A DNA stretch of 64,000 nucleotides from Vanessa cardui (lineage: Eukaryota > Arthropoda > Insecta > Lepidoptera > Nymphalidae): assembly GCF_905220365.1 (NCBI RefSeq), contig NC_061154.1, positions 2,976,001-3,040,000 of the forward strand, written 5' to 3'. Shown in pieces: positions 11,056-23,265 of this stretch; the stretch's first letter is position 1; every line of letters starts with the position of its first letter. Under the pieces are notes generated by a model. It made no database searches. It was not told the DNA's origin and worked only from the letters and a program-made list of their open reading frames with translations. Both the position numbers and the translations under genes were made by a program.

Positions 11056-11720
11056 CTTATGTTTTTTATATATTCGATATTTACAAATTAGTAGATTGTA
11101 ATACGGCTATATACTTTTCATACAACCTATTCGAAGTTATACAATAACTTACAGTTATCGATATTCTGATATAGCTTGTGCCCTTTCACCGAACCAGACA
11201 AAAATCAAAAAAATATTCTATATAAGTATATTTTATAATTCTATATAGTATCCGTCTAGAATGACCAGTCCAGAAACTGCCATAATTATAATAATCAGTA
11301 GGCTCTACTACCGACTGTTTGATAACAGTGCAATGACTAATTAGACATGCTGTGCGAATCGGTGGAATTCTGACAGCAAAACTTAAAAAGTTCAGCGTCG
11401 CCTAACACGTGACTCAGTTGTATTAAATAATCTCTTTACTCGTCTTCAAAAGGAGAAGCATTTTACTTACTACGAGCTAGTAATAAACGTGTCCTATCAG
11501 TCAATATGTGTATTTACTTAACCATTTAAAACTTAAATTTTTCAATTCTTTTTTGACTTCCTTGAGTAAGTTATCTGTAAAAAGGATTTACTTGATAGAC
11601 TGGTTTTATGGCTGTATGGGCAGATACCACAATCATTTGATATTTATATTGTAATTTGTTTTTGGGTTTTCAGAGTTAGAGAGCTAGTATAACTAGAGTA
11701 AACAGTATTTTGTAGCAGAC
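11056..11720. other. Unassigned spacer
   Basis: AT-rich DNA with no gene or recognised repeat. Confidence 0.4.
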
Positions 11721-11724
11721 TTAA

Positions 11725-11845
11725 AATAATTGGTTGAGCATTGGACACGTAATGAATAATTACAATTTCTTACGGCGCCAATGTTTATAAGAGTTGGTAA
11801 CCATTACCATCAGGTGATCTATTTGCCCGTCCGTTTCATAAAAAA
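11725..11845 (-). repeat. Repeat family A, 5' fragment
   Basis: On the minus strand it reads ATCACCTGATGGTAATGGTT, then an ACATTGGCGCCGTAAGAAAT-like run. This corresponds to the first 120 bases of family A. The rest is missing. Confidence 0.6.
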
Positions 11846-12247
11846 ATATATTAAAAAATTAAGTTAAGATGTCTTGAGCCATTATTCATTTTGAAACGTA
11901 CATATATTCATGTCAAACATTATCTTAATATAATTAAGACCCTGAAATTATATAATATAGACTTTAAATCATAATTATTTCGACATCAACAACTTTGAGA
12001 GATATGGCTGTACAAAGTTATCATACAGTTGTGCCTATACGAAATACGTACATGACGACCGCACCAAATAATTTTGTTCAAGCAATTTGCATGACTACAG
12101 AACTTTGGCATCGGGTGGCCTGACGCGAAGTTTCTCGAATTATTGATATCTACTTATATACCTAATTTTGAGTTAGACAAGGTTGAAAGTAACTAAATAA
12201 TCGATATTTCTACTAACACAAAAATATATATCCTATCTATCTAGTAC

Positions 12248-12285
12248 AGAAAAAAGGAGCAGTCCGTAAATTTCCCACTGTTTGT
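12248..12285 (-). repeat. SINE family B tail fragment
   Basis: AGTCCGTAAATTTCCCACTG matches the far end of SINE family B in minus orientation; the match stops after about 35 bases. Confidence 0.45.
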
Positions 12286-14261
12286 AGAAATCTTTTATTA
12301 TTATTATTATTGAAAATTACAACCAAATAATGTAAATATATGTATCCCACCCTGTGAACAATTTAATTAAATTGAATTAAAAATTGTACGTACAATTATT
12401 CTATGAGTACAAGCGCCTGAACTACGCCGAGCCTGTGTCTCAGACGCTAGACTCTTTCGATGAAGTTATTACAATAATTATAATTATGTGTTATAAAGTT
12501 ACATAGATATGCATACAAAGGTAGCCTGATGAAGGTAGAAGTAAGTTAATTATAACAAAAGAGTTGTAATTATTTTTGTTTACTTATACTGTCTACTTAC
12601 TACCGACTTATACTACTGTTGGACTCCGTTTTTCGGCGGACGCAACGGGATCGCTTACGCATGCTACCGTGACAAACTACTGTCGGGCTAAGGTATGCTG
12701 TCCCTGTGAAAGTTTGAAGCTTGTGCCACTTGGTGAATACATGTGTCAGAATTTCACTCGATTCATGGCTTCCAATGGATTCCTCTTTTATCAGATGTTC
12801 AAACAACTGAACTATCTCTTATTGATAGTACTTTGTCTCGTGACATTAATAACAAAATTTATATTCATTTTCTGTTTCTACTACATAGGTGGTTAATGAG
12901 TTCATTAAAAATACTTCAATTAGTTAAATATCATAACTGCATGATATGTAAGTATAAACTATCAAATACATACTTATCTCGCTTGAGTGTAAAAACCTTT
13001 TAGTTTTTTTAATGCATTGTATTCCCGCTGGAAGCTCTTCCATCTCGAACGCACTTCGGACAAACAAATATATAATTGTCCGTTAAAGTATTATCACAGC
13101 TGCTATCGAAAATTAAAATCGATGGGTGCCAATTTAAAATTCGGCAAAATATGTTCGTTGTGTGAATTGCTACTGTTTATATTTACGTTTTATATTGTAT
13201 GTTTAAAATGCTTGCAAAGTCCTCATCAAACAAATTTGTATGCGACTTAGTGTCGTAACAAGATTTAAAATTTCTACACATAATTTGGTTCGCTCTCAAT
13301 CAAGTCTAGATTTTTTTACAATAAGTGGGTGAACGTGCTTATAGACCAACTGCTTGTAGGTACGAAATATTGAGCCTTATCTACTACTTAATTTAGAAGC
13401 AAGAAAAAAAATGTCTTTCAATGCAAACTAACGAACGAATCGCATATAACTTACATGTATCCAGAGTTATGTATTGAGCCTTCCTAAGGATCTATCGCAC
13501 GTTTAGCTAAAGCCGACGCGATGTGCCTTTCATCCTGGACCATGAACGTGTCACAAATCATAAATCAACTCATAACTCTCTGACGTCGTGGTAAAAGCCG
13601 ATTTAAAAATTTAGGTTTTATTTTGTTTCCAGAATTTATACTCGAGTTTTAAATGCGCAAGAATATAATGGAATCGGTGAATTGTGTAAAGGATTATGGT
13701 GATTTTAATACTCGAATGTACATGAAATAACTCAATGATTTAATGCAGTATGTTCAGAAATTTAATTTGGAATATGTTTAGACTGAGTAAATTACACGTA
13801 TTATAAATGATGATTGAACAAGTTCAAACGAATTTGTTTTAATCAAAACAAATATAGCAATAAGATTATTTAATTACAATTCGAACTTTCCCAAACAATA
13901 AAGTCAATACGAAATTATCAAATTTCCATCAACTAATATGGAGGAATATTAGTATTGCAGTGACTTCGTATATTCGAATTCTGACGTTAAACCCAAGTGG
14001 AACATTTCATGCTAAGGTGGATTAACGAGTTGAATGAACCGTTCGTATCAGAACCTGTACGGTATGAACTCGAAAGTCTTTGAGGAAATTATTATCACCT
14101 TCTTGGGATACTAGACGTGATTTAACATTTGAAGCGTCTTATTTAACATATTCTACTATTGTAATAATAAAACAATGACATCAATACAATAAATATACAC
14201 AATAAAACGAATATGTTTATAAGCAAGTTCTTGGCTTCTGTCAAATAAAAGAAAATTGGAG
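12286..14261. other. Spacer with one decayed SINE B
   Basis: About 12665-12780 resembles a decayed minus-strand SINE B: TACTGTCGGGCTAAGGTATG and GGTGAATACATGTGTCAGAA align with the family's core. Short open frames overlap it but have no protein-like features. The rest of the stretch is unassigned. Confidence 0.45.
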
Positions 14262-14616
14262 TGATTTTTTATAAATATTCTTATGTAACTTTAATTGAAA
14301 TAATTATATTTAGTGCTTTGATTTTTACTTTTTATTTACTTTTTTTAGTTGAAAAAAAATTTATTAGTATGATTACTCGATTATATTTGGCATTCCCTGC
14401 ACATCCTCTCGTGGCGTGGTGTGGCGAGCTGGTATTGCCTGGCCCAAAAAAAACAAAAGTCGGTTGATTTTGAACGGGGAGTAGAGAAGTAAACGAGATT
14501 GGAGGATGGGCGGTAAACGTACTTATTTAATATACAACAAGCGGATAATTAATATATTTATCGATTGATTTTAATATAGTGACATAAATTAATTTTATTT
14601 GACTTGTTTTATTACA
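14262..14616 (+). repeat. Solo LTR related to the 1247-7860 element
   Basis: This 355-bp stretch aligns end to end with the LTR of the complete element but is clearly diverged. Shared landmarks in order are TGATTTTT, TTTAATTGAAATAAT, ATATTTAGTGCTTTGATTTT, CCTCTCGTGGCGTGGTGTGG, TTGCCTGGC, AAGCGGATAATTAATAT and GTTTTATTACA. It starts TG and ends CA, with no internal element on either side. No matching 4-bp duplication is seen (GGAG and GAAC flank it). It is best read as an old solo LTR from recombination of a sister family member. Confidence 0.85.
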
Positions 14617-16085
14617 GAACCTTCTCTCGCGAAGCCCTTCATTCTTTCGCGTTTAAAGTTCGACTCATAATTTCTTGAGAAAAGTACATTTTCGGTAAAA
14701 TTCCTGCAGTCAATAATTTCCAGGGTGAATGCTAGTTGAATTCCACGGATTTATAGTAGCGACTGTCGTTTAAGTAGGTACAGTTTTATCTCCTGAACCG
14801 TCGTATTAAATACAGGAAGATAATTCCTAATGTAAACTTTTTTGAAAACTTCATTAAAACTCTTGGAATATTTGACCAAAACGGAAAATGAATTATGAGC
14901 AGAAATTTATCACTTGCATGATGGGACTACAGATATTCTAGCTTGGATTGGTAATTCAAAACTATTCAAAACGTTATCTTTTGTGAAATTTATTTATTTT
15001 ATAACAGCCGTAAAAGCTAAAAGAATCATACAAGGAAAAAGGTGCTATTTTTTTGCTGAATTACACATCATTTTTAAACTTAAAATTGAAGAGTAGTCTT
15101 AAGTCTCTTAAGTCTATAAAATGTTATTTAAATCTTTAAATTCACCCTCAAGTACTTTTGAATATATGAAAGTATTCAGAAGATAAAAAAACAACGTAGG
15201 TCATGTAGTATTTGCAGTGAGCGCGGGTGGCAAGATCGCTTGGCGTGATACTGATTGCATTAGTATATTTGCTCGTAAGCCTGTACTATAAAAAATGTAG
15301 GCATATGATCCAGTAGATGAGACTCGTTGAAAATAATTATTGAAAGAATTTAAAATTTAATATAAACATTCGAATCAAACATCACCAATATAATAGAGCT
15401 CCGCATTTAAATTTTCATTGGAATGATATATTCTATTTAATAATTTAATAATATCGATGATACGAATAGTACATAATTCGGATCTCTGTAAGCCGTTTCC
15501 GCCTTTGACTGACTTGGAATATGAATTGTTGAATACGAAGCAAAATCAAAGTTATGACGAACTTCATGAGTAGGTACGGATTATCGGATTGAACGAACCT
15601 CAGTATTCACTGTTACAAAATCACTATTACTACGAGAGGGAATATAATCTTTAAAAGTACAAAATCGAGTGGCTTTTCACGTTTGTATATTTTTGATTTA
15701 ATATTTTACTTGGAATTGGGATGCAATTTTTATCTGTTACTTATGTAGTGATAAAAATAAATCTGCGTAGACTTGATTGGCTAGTTTCAGGAAGCGACAA
15801 TATTCAAGTCAGAAGGATAACAGATTACTGGGTATTTCTGTCAAGAGGTTCTCAGTAATCGGAGGAAGTGTGGAAGATGGAAAATGTGTACATTTCCAAA
15901 TGTAGACAAACAGAGCCGTCTAGGTAAGTTAGTGTAGTTTAGGTCTAGGTACCTCCCACTCCTCATATATTAAGCAGGCCTACAAAGTTTATGGTGCCAG
16001 GGATTTTAGACCTGATTTTAACTACGGATTATGTAATATGCTACTGTTTTTTTTTCTATAAGCTCTAGTTTCCAAGATATAAAAA
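14617..16085. other. Unassigned spacer
   Basis: AT-rich DNA, no gene or recognised repeat. Short open frames begin with non-ATG codons or lack any motif. Confidence 0.4.
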
Positions 16086-16087
16086 AA

Positions 16088-16290
16088 ATTACCAAAAGGA
16101 AAAACCGACTTCGAACAAAACACTATTTTAAAACAAATGAATATGCACTAATAAGTAATAAAAATTGGGTATTCAACATATTTTTACACTCCTTAGTAAA
16201 ATGAAATCAAAGATATTAGACTACTTAAAAGTCGATTTACGATTATGTAGTTATAATTATTGATGTATATCTTTAAATATAATTCATTTC
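16088..16290 (+). repeat. Repeat family E, copy without nested MITE
   Basis: It starts GGAAAAACCGACTTCGAACA, and the next 190 bases match 41640-41830 closely (AAAACAAATGAATATGCAC, TTAGACTACTTAAAAGTCGA, GTAGTTATAATTATTG). In the other copy a 194-bp inverted-repeat element follows; here the sequence continues with TATATCTTTAAATATAATTC and the far part of the family is missing. Confidence 0.75.
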
Positions 16291-16534
16291 TATGAATGGT
16301 AGTCATAGTTGCAAGTAATAAGAACGGAAAATTCCGGTCTTATCGGATTTATGGTCTTATCGGATTATGAGTGTGAAGAAGGTAAGATACTTATATGCGA
16401 ATATACTTGTGACCCCCACACTTTTGTGCTACAATATATCTTGTGTAGTTGGCTGGTCTTCCTTAAGATTTGCCGTTCTATCCGAATAATGTCAAGACGA
16501 CATAATTATAACTACCTTAAAAAATTGTAGCTTT

Positions 16535-16825
16535 CTCGAACGCGTGCATCTTAACCGATGATTGCGGGATCAAATCCTGGCAAGCATCACTATATGTAAG
16601 TGCTTAATTTGTAATTATAATTCATCTCGTGCTCGGCGATGAAGGAAACCTGCATGTGACTAATTTCATCGAAATTCTGCCACATGTGCATTCCACCTAC
16701 CCGCATTGGAACAGCGAGGTGGAATATGTTCCAAACCCTCTCCTTAAGGGAAGAGGAGGCTTTAGCCCAGCGGTGTTACTTTACTTTTATAGCAATGTTA
16801 ATTAAATTAGATGGAAAATCTAAGA
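16535..16825 (+). mobile_element. SINE family B, 5'-truncated
   Basis: The plus-strand copy begins within the tRNA-like head (CGAACGCGTGCATCTTAACC), so the A box is absent, but the B-box region GGGATCAAATCC is kept. The body is nearly complete through GAAGAGGAGGCTTTAGCCCA and the tail GTTACTTTACTTTTATAGCA. The sequence after the tail (TTAATTAAATTAGAT) is shared with the copy at 51320-51660, so the family extends about 40 bases past the usual end. An internal deletion removes part of the GTGAAGGAAAACATCG segment. Confidence 0.8.
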
Positions 16826-16829
16826 CAAT

Positions 16830-18940
16830 CAAAATTTATTAATTATTATTATTAATAATTTCGCAATAGTTAGCTATGAGTCAATTTAGCCACTATTACA
16901 AGGAGGAATAAGTTAGTACTCCTTTAAATCATGTATTTTTCTCAGACTCCATAGGGTAGCTCATTTTTTTCCTTGTGACTCCGATATTTTTGATTTTTTT
17001 TAATTATCCTGATTTCACTGTTTTTTTTAAATTGTAAATTAATTACGTACACATATAAAAATTGTACGGTTCTATTTTGTAAATAGAAAAGTTTATAATC
17101 AAAATATGTCGCTTTAAAATTCGATGTCTATTTCGATTGCATAAAAAGCGCTTTAAATTACGTCACATATAAACGTATATCCGGTAAAATATTGACTGAT
17201 TGGTCGCCTCAGATAGCGTTTTGTTTTTATTTCAAATATTAAATAATAAATATTCGACTAAAATATTTTTTTTAATCCTATTCCATTTCTAAATTTGGTT
17301 TTTTTTTTCATTATAATTTTAACTCCACAGAAGTTTTTTTCCGATTATATATATAGTGAACGTACATGCTAGGCAGTGATAAAATTTTGAACATCTACGA
17401 CGAATTCTTCATTGTCCTGGAAAGTGTTGTCTTTGTAGTGTTATTGGTACTAATGGGAATCTGGATTCCTTTCCCGAATTAAAAGTAAAAAAAAAAAATT
17501 ATTAGCATTTTTAGGTTTTACTCTACAATACGAGTATACTTAGTTATCGTTGTCGGTTAGTCTTTCTTATATATTTTCGTTCTCTGTTGGCGAACAATAA
17601 AAGTATTTCATATGACGCTATATTACAGGCACTGCATGGGAAACTCTTTCGTAACACGAAAGGGTATGAAATCCATATCTTACTAAAAAATTAACCAATA
17701 AAATTTTTATTACCGAGAAACATAATAAGAAATAGATAATGCAAACATAAAAATTAAATATATTTACTAACATTTTAACGAATGAACTTCAGCGCACGTT
17801 TCAGAAGAAAAAATGCGGTAATAAAAATAAGATTTGTATAATTTTTAATTGCAAAATAGTTTCCATTTTAAAAATAAACTTTAAATAATTGATCGAGTTT
17901 CTAATAAGAACAAAGATATTGCTTGTTAATTGAACTAAGTTTAGCGTTGAGGATAGATCAGCTTAACAACTTCTAAAGGTTAAATAACAATTCCCATACT
18001 TCGAAACTCAAAGTTTGCTAAGCTGTGGACAATCATTACTTTAGTCCACGTTCAGTTGTAAAGGACAACGGCTTGTTACGAAACCGTAAATCTGTTTGAA
18101 TACGGTTCAAATCCTTCATTTTATGCAAATATGCTTAAACATATTTAAATTTGGAATTCATTTCTCGTTTGTAATTAAATAATTTACGAACTATTTTGAA
18201 ACGTTCCCCGTGAATGCGCTAATATATTCTATCATATTTTTGGTTTGAAATCTTAATATGAAATTAATATTTTAGTATTGAATATAATAAACGAGTAGTT
18301 TGTTATTAAGCAACGTCATAAACTTGAAACGTGAACGCATGAATACAAGCGTAGCGAAAAGGTACAAGATATGAAATCATTTGTAAAGCTATCACCACAC
18401 AAATTGGGTGAATTAACAATCTATCTGCATAACTTTGAATTGCGGTTGCTTTTGATGCGCATGTAGAATCCTTTACGTTAAAATTGTTTGATTATTATTT
18501 AACTAAATATTTTGGGAACATTGAAATAATATACACTATGTCTTTATGCAATTTTGATTATTATTTAGTACTTTTATTTACTTTATAAATAACTTTAGCT
18601 ATTTGACTTCACGGATAAATAATATTTGTACTCTTTGAATTAATAAGTTAGTATTGACACAAAAATAACACATATATTTATGATCTCTAATTGATTTGTG
18701 ATTTCATTGTGTATGTGCTTAGTTAAATAAATAAATAAAATCATTGCGTAGTACATAACCCTCTAAAATTGTTAAATAAAAAATCTATTTGCATTAAATG
18801 GGTATTTCATTTAGAACTTAACTAAACAACTAAATTTGTTTTTATAACATTCATATAATATTTATCAGGGAATTTTCAATGGAACAGTTTCATTGATAAA
18901 GCTTTCACTAAAGCACATAAATACAAAGAAATACTCTAGT
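16830..18940. other. Unassigned spacer
   Basis: About 2 kb of AT-rich DNA with homopolymer runs. No gene, RNA or repeat was recognised. A B-box-like GGTTCAAATCC at 18104-18114 has no matching tRNA cloverleaf around it. Confidence 0.4.
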
Positions 18941-18988
18941 TTTGTTTTCGACCATGAACCTTTCATCACAAACAGAAGAATGGTATAG

Positions 18989-19042
18989 GAAGGCGTTGAG
19001 AGCATACGAACGTAGGTACGTTCGTATGCTCTCAACGCCTTC
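18989..19042. repeat. Perfect inverted repeat, 26-bp arms, 2-nt spacer
   Basis: Arms 18989-19014 and 19017-19042 are exact reverse complements around a GG spacer; the left arm begins GAAGGCGTTGAGAGCATACG. The sequence is moderately GC-rich compared with its surroundings, so it is not a trivial AT palindrome. It would extrude as a tight hairpin in single-stranded DNA or RNA. Confidence 0.95.
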
Positions 19043-19611
19043 ATTTTCTTCTAATTTACTCAACCCGAAAATGGAACGAGAAGACACGATTGATTTATAT
19101 TTTTCAAGTCAAACAAATTCCTTATATTTTAATCATGTTTAAAACAATATGATTATTTATGAATACAGAATTGAAATTCTTACTAGCTTCTGAGATTATT
19201 ATTATAAAAATACGTAAAAATTGTATAGAAAATTTAATTGCTATAATATAGTGATTAACATGCTTATAAAAAGTAATCGTTTAATAGTCCGTAAACCCAC
19301 AGCTGGGTTCAGACCTCTAAACAAAGAAAGGCGTTTCTTTGTATCAATAAAAACAGTTACAATAATAAAAAGGGACCCATCTGTGTTCAATACAAAGACT
19401 AATCCAATCAGTCGTAAACACTCGATTAAGTTACAATCAACGAAGCGTATAAGCTTTCACATTTATAATAGGAAATTTAATGTGTGTTTCTTTACTGATA
19501 AGGACTAATTAACTGAGACTATTACACATTTCAGTAGGACACCCTTATGATCTTTTATTAAATTATGCACCAGATTTATATTTTTATTCTAATTGGATAA
19601 GCTAACTATCA

Positions 19612-19795
19612 AATGGGCCGCGAAGGATAAGTCACATTCGCACTGTAAGTTATATTGAATATTCTTTATGTAAGAGCTATGGCTAACGGTACCAACTTTT
19701 GGAGCTTAGGTTGCTCTTAGGCCCGTTACCATGGCTGACTCTTCAAACTGAAACACAACAATACTTCGTATTACTATTTGGGATTCGAATGCATA
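19612..19795 (+). repeat. Repeat family A, decayed copy
   Basis: ATGGGCCGCGAAGGATAAGT, TGGCTGACTCTTCAAACTG and AACACAACAATACTTCGTAT align with family A. It abuts the SINE B copy that follows. Confidence 0.65.
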
Positions 19796-19796
19796 A

Positions 19797-20075
19797 AAAA
19801 AGTAAAGTAACAGCCCGTAAATTTCCCACTGCAGGGATAAGGCCTTCTCTTCCATCAAGAAGAGGGTATGAAACATATTCCATCACGCTGTTCAAATGTG
19901 GCAGAATTTCGATGAAATTAGGCAAATGCAGGTTTCCTCCCTTCCTTCACCCCCGAGAACGAGATGAATTCTAATCATCACATCACATATATATAGTGGT
20001 GCTTGCCTGGATTTGAACCCGCAATCATCGGTTAAGATGCACGCGTTCTAACTACTGGGCCATCTCAGCTTTTAT
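19797..20075 (-). mobile_element. SINE family B
   Basis: On the minus strand the A box region GATGGCCCAG is at the right end (about 20065-20075), then GGGTTCAAATCC as B box and a body through CCTTATCCCTGCAGTGGGAA to the tail GTTACTTTACTTTTTTT. A roughly 30-base internal deletion removes the CCACCAACCCGCATT segment. Confidence 0.85.
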
Positions 20076-21928
20076 TATACTTTATATTCTGAAATTATTT
20101 CAAGCTATCATTATTTATATGTCAAGAAAGACTGTCAATACTAATAATGTATACGCAAACATGCAACAAGTAATGTTGCATGACGTTTGCAAGCGTAGGT
20201 TACAAGCACACAAAGATATAAATAGTTTTTCATGTTGAGTGAGTATAATAGTTACACACATATTACTGCTGCTACACATCATATTCTTTATGTCTGTGTT
20301 CCGTTTTGAAGTCTATTGTAATTATTTGTACAACGGATATTAATTACAAGACAATATTCAGTAGCCCAGGTACCAATCTGCGTAAATAATAATAATAAAT
20401 GAAATTGCATACAATACTAATAGTAACATAAATAATCTTATATCCGAAGCATTACGTCATGTTATCTATATTCCAGATGAGTAAATTTATTCAATAAACA
20501 ATCTATTCGAATTATTCGTTTGTGAAATAAGTCTATTTCGAATGAGCGTACATCATTCGAATAATTTAAATAGTCGATTCAATTTCGAGTCATAAGAATG
20601 TTTGAACGAAAAACAACAAATTGATCGTTACGTAATCATATCGTTCTGAGTGTTTTTATCTGTTATAATAAACAGTTCTCAATATAAGGTAAACGAAAAT
20701 ACAATCGATATATTAAATAAACTGATACTACGTTTATTTATTAATATAAAATTGATTTCATCTTTATTAAAATATGTCTGAATATCATCGTTGGCTTAAA
20801 ATTAATTAGGATTAAATTTAGTTAAATATTAAGAAAACACATTCAGAACGTTACATTCTACGAGTGAACTTCTACAGATTTTTATAAAAATATAATTACA
20901 TTAAATTGCACGTGAAAATGAAGTAGTATCTTCTTGGGTTTGAACCGAAAATGTTCAGTTCAAAATCACTTTTTCTATTCCCTACGCTATTTCTATTTCC
21001 ACTCTTTATTCTCATACTGTTATCATCTTAAAGTATAAAACTGTTTCTATTCGTTTCATTTCATTCCCTTATCACGTGTAAGGAACACATCTGCACGGAA
21101 ATATTATAAAAATATTATTCGTGGTAACAATATTGCTGTCTTTCTCGCACTATTTCTCTCCCTTACTAATACGTATTATCTCAATATTTTATGGCGTTAT
21201 TAAATTTTTATATGAGATTATTCTGCCGAGATGGCTCAGTAGACAAAGCTTGTAAGTTTTAACTAAATTTATTATTATATTATTTATTTATTTTATTTAT
21301 TTATACATCTCCTGCCTGGCACTGAAAGACTTTATCCAACGTGTATAATCAACAGCCTTTTCAGCATAATCAAACTATTTTCAATAAAATTACCGTTTTA
21401 CAATACAATACAGTAATACACAATACACTAATTCCCGAAAGGTTATATATATCTAGAATTAAAAAATCCCTATATTTTTAATGCAGAGTTTTATAAGGAA
21501 ATTTTAGAATAGGAAATTTTAGAAAATTCAGGAATCATATAGTAACAGAATAGCAGTATTTCACATGAAATTTAATGACTTTATAAGGCCAAATAGACAA
21601 ACGGACACGTGGTCAAAAGCGGATATACGGAATAAGGTCGTTTTCAACTTGTCAACTTTTTCCTCGGTCGGCCGTCTTTCCAACATGTTCGCTGATATAC
21701 TGCGTTGCTAATTTTTTTTTTCGCAACCATTACAAGTCATAAGAATAGTCGGCCTGGTTACTGTGACATTAATCTTTTTATTCGAGTCAAAGTTTTTACC
21801 ATAACTAGGTTACATTTTGTATGATATGCGTTTGGATTTTGCTTATCATAAGATATTTTGTAATATGAAGAATTATAAAGTTTACTAAGAACTTTTATAG
21901 GTTTACAAGACGATATTAGTTATTTTAA
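20076..21928. other. Unassigned spacer
   Basis: AT-rich DNA directly left of the Helitron. About 21226-21242 (GCCGAGATGGCTCAGTA) resembles a SINE head and stops there. Otherwise nothing is recognised. Confidence 0.4.
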
Positions 21929-21955
21929 TCTATACTTATAATAAATCTGTAGAGA
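21929..21955 (+). other. Helitron 5' terminus
   Basis: The TC dinucleotide at 21929-21930 follows A. The next bases, TATACTTATAATAAATCTG, resemble the TC-TA...TATTATAA ends of insect Helitrons, including the minus-strand end at 36170 in this window. Confidence 0.85.
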
Positions 21956-22050
21956 GGCCATTTCTGTACATGAAATTTATTTAAAAAAAAACTATCAAGG
22001 GATGATAAGGGATCGCTACTGGTGCCAAAAATGCAATCAGTAAAATTTTT

Positions 22051-22076
22051 GTCTGTCTGTCTGTCTGTCTGTCTGT
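22051..22076 (+). repeat. (GTCT)n microsatellite in Helitron 5' region
   Basis: About six and a half GTCT units. A similar CTGTCTGTC stretch is in the Helitron-like fragment near 30175-30270. Confidence 0.9.
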
Positions 22077-22641
22077 ATATTGAAACAAAAACTACTCGAC
22101 GGATTTTAACGAAATTTGGCACAATTATTCTTCCTACTCCTGGGCAGGTTATAGTATACTTTTCATTACGCTACGATCAATAGGAGTAGAGCAGTGAAGG
22201 GAAATATTGGGAAAACGGGAGAAGTTACTCCATTTTTTAAGCTTCCGTCGCGTGTGCAGCCTTAATGGTTAAAGCTACATAGAAATCATGTACGACACAA
22301 ATGTTCTTAAATTATTATATAAAAATAAATTCCTCGACAGCATATGTCTATCTTTCATAGTTGACTCACAATAACACGTGAAACTTCCGGAAGCTTAGCA
22401 ATTCGGCGCTTTCTGACTATATTTGTCTACTCTTACGTTTACAATACTCTCACTCATCCCTAATTACAAAAGTTCACATTATTACCTATTCAATAAAAAA
22501 AAGAATCATGTAAATCGGTGTAGAAACACCAAAGTTATACATGAAATACGCTATAAGTCATCGCGCGTGAATACAGAATCATGCCATAAGGATTATTTTT
22601 GTGTATCGGTTGCCGCGTTCGACGCGCTACGCCGCGGGAGG

Positions 22642-22649
22642 TATAAAAA
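22642..22649 (+). promoter_or_regulatory. Candidate TATA box of the Helitron
   Basis: TATAAAAA lies in a short GC-rich, CpG-rich island (22610-22673), sharply different from the AT-rich sequence on both sides and 617 bp upstream of the Rep/helicase ATG. Expected transcription start is about 25-32 bases downstream, where the retroposed fragment 22674-22879 is inserted. Role inferred from position and composition. Confidence 0.55.
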
Positions 22650-22673
22650 GGCGGCGGGTCCGCGCGCGAGCTT

Positions 22674-22879
22674 ATACCCCACCGATTTCGTTCTGAGCCG
22701 AGGTGCGATCTCATAGGAGACACCCTCAGGACGAACTTTAGTTTTAATTTAGTTTTAATTTAGAGCCCCGCGCTCAACCTCAGGGCAGGGGACATTAGTT
22801 CTCGCCCGAAAGTCAGGTGACGCTGTGAAGGCCAGTAGGGCCAACAGCAATACACAACACACAAAAAAAAAAAAAAAAA
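22674..22879 (+). mobile_element. Retroposed fragment with poly(A) tail
   Basis: The stretch ends in 17 A residues (22863-22879) and is flanked by an exact 11-bp duplication CGCGCGAGCTT (22663-22673 and 22880-22890), the signature of LINE-type target-primed insertion. The 206-bp body is GC-richer than most of the Helitron. It contains two and a half TTTTAATTTAG-type units at about 22739-22764 and GGTGACGCTGTGAAGGCC near the end, like the 3' untranslated tail of a 5'-truncated LINE. The parent family is not identified. Confidence 0.8.
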
Positions 22880-23265
22880 CGCGCGAGCTTCATACAATAT
22901 TTGGCTGTTGATGCGAATAGACGTTTAGAGTGTTCGACCTTATTGACAGACAATAATTGTTATTTACCAACCGTGCTTTTCAGCGCGACTTTTAGTCTAA
23001 GCATATTATTAGTTAAAATTTTATTTCTTTATAAGTGAAGTAGTAGTAGGTACGCATTTTAGTTATTGTGGTAGTGTTTAATTATATTAATAGTTTATTT
23101 TCGTAATTATCATATAATAATAATTATTACTATATAAGTATATCATATAATTATTACTATATATGTAAGTAGTGTTTATTTATATACCATATTTAGTTAT
23201 TATATAATATTAATAGGTTTCGTAAGTGTAAGGTAGCTTTGGTTACTGTTGATTGAAAATACACA

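Noticed and set aside
18060..18125. tRNA gene around GGTTCAAATCC
   Set aside because: No cloverleaf can be drawn by eye; a single B-box-like match is expected by chance or from a decayed SINE.
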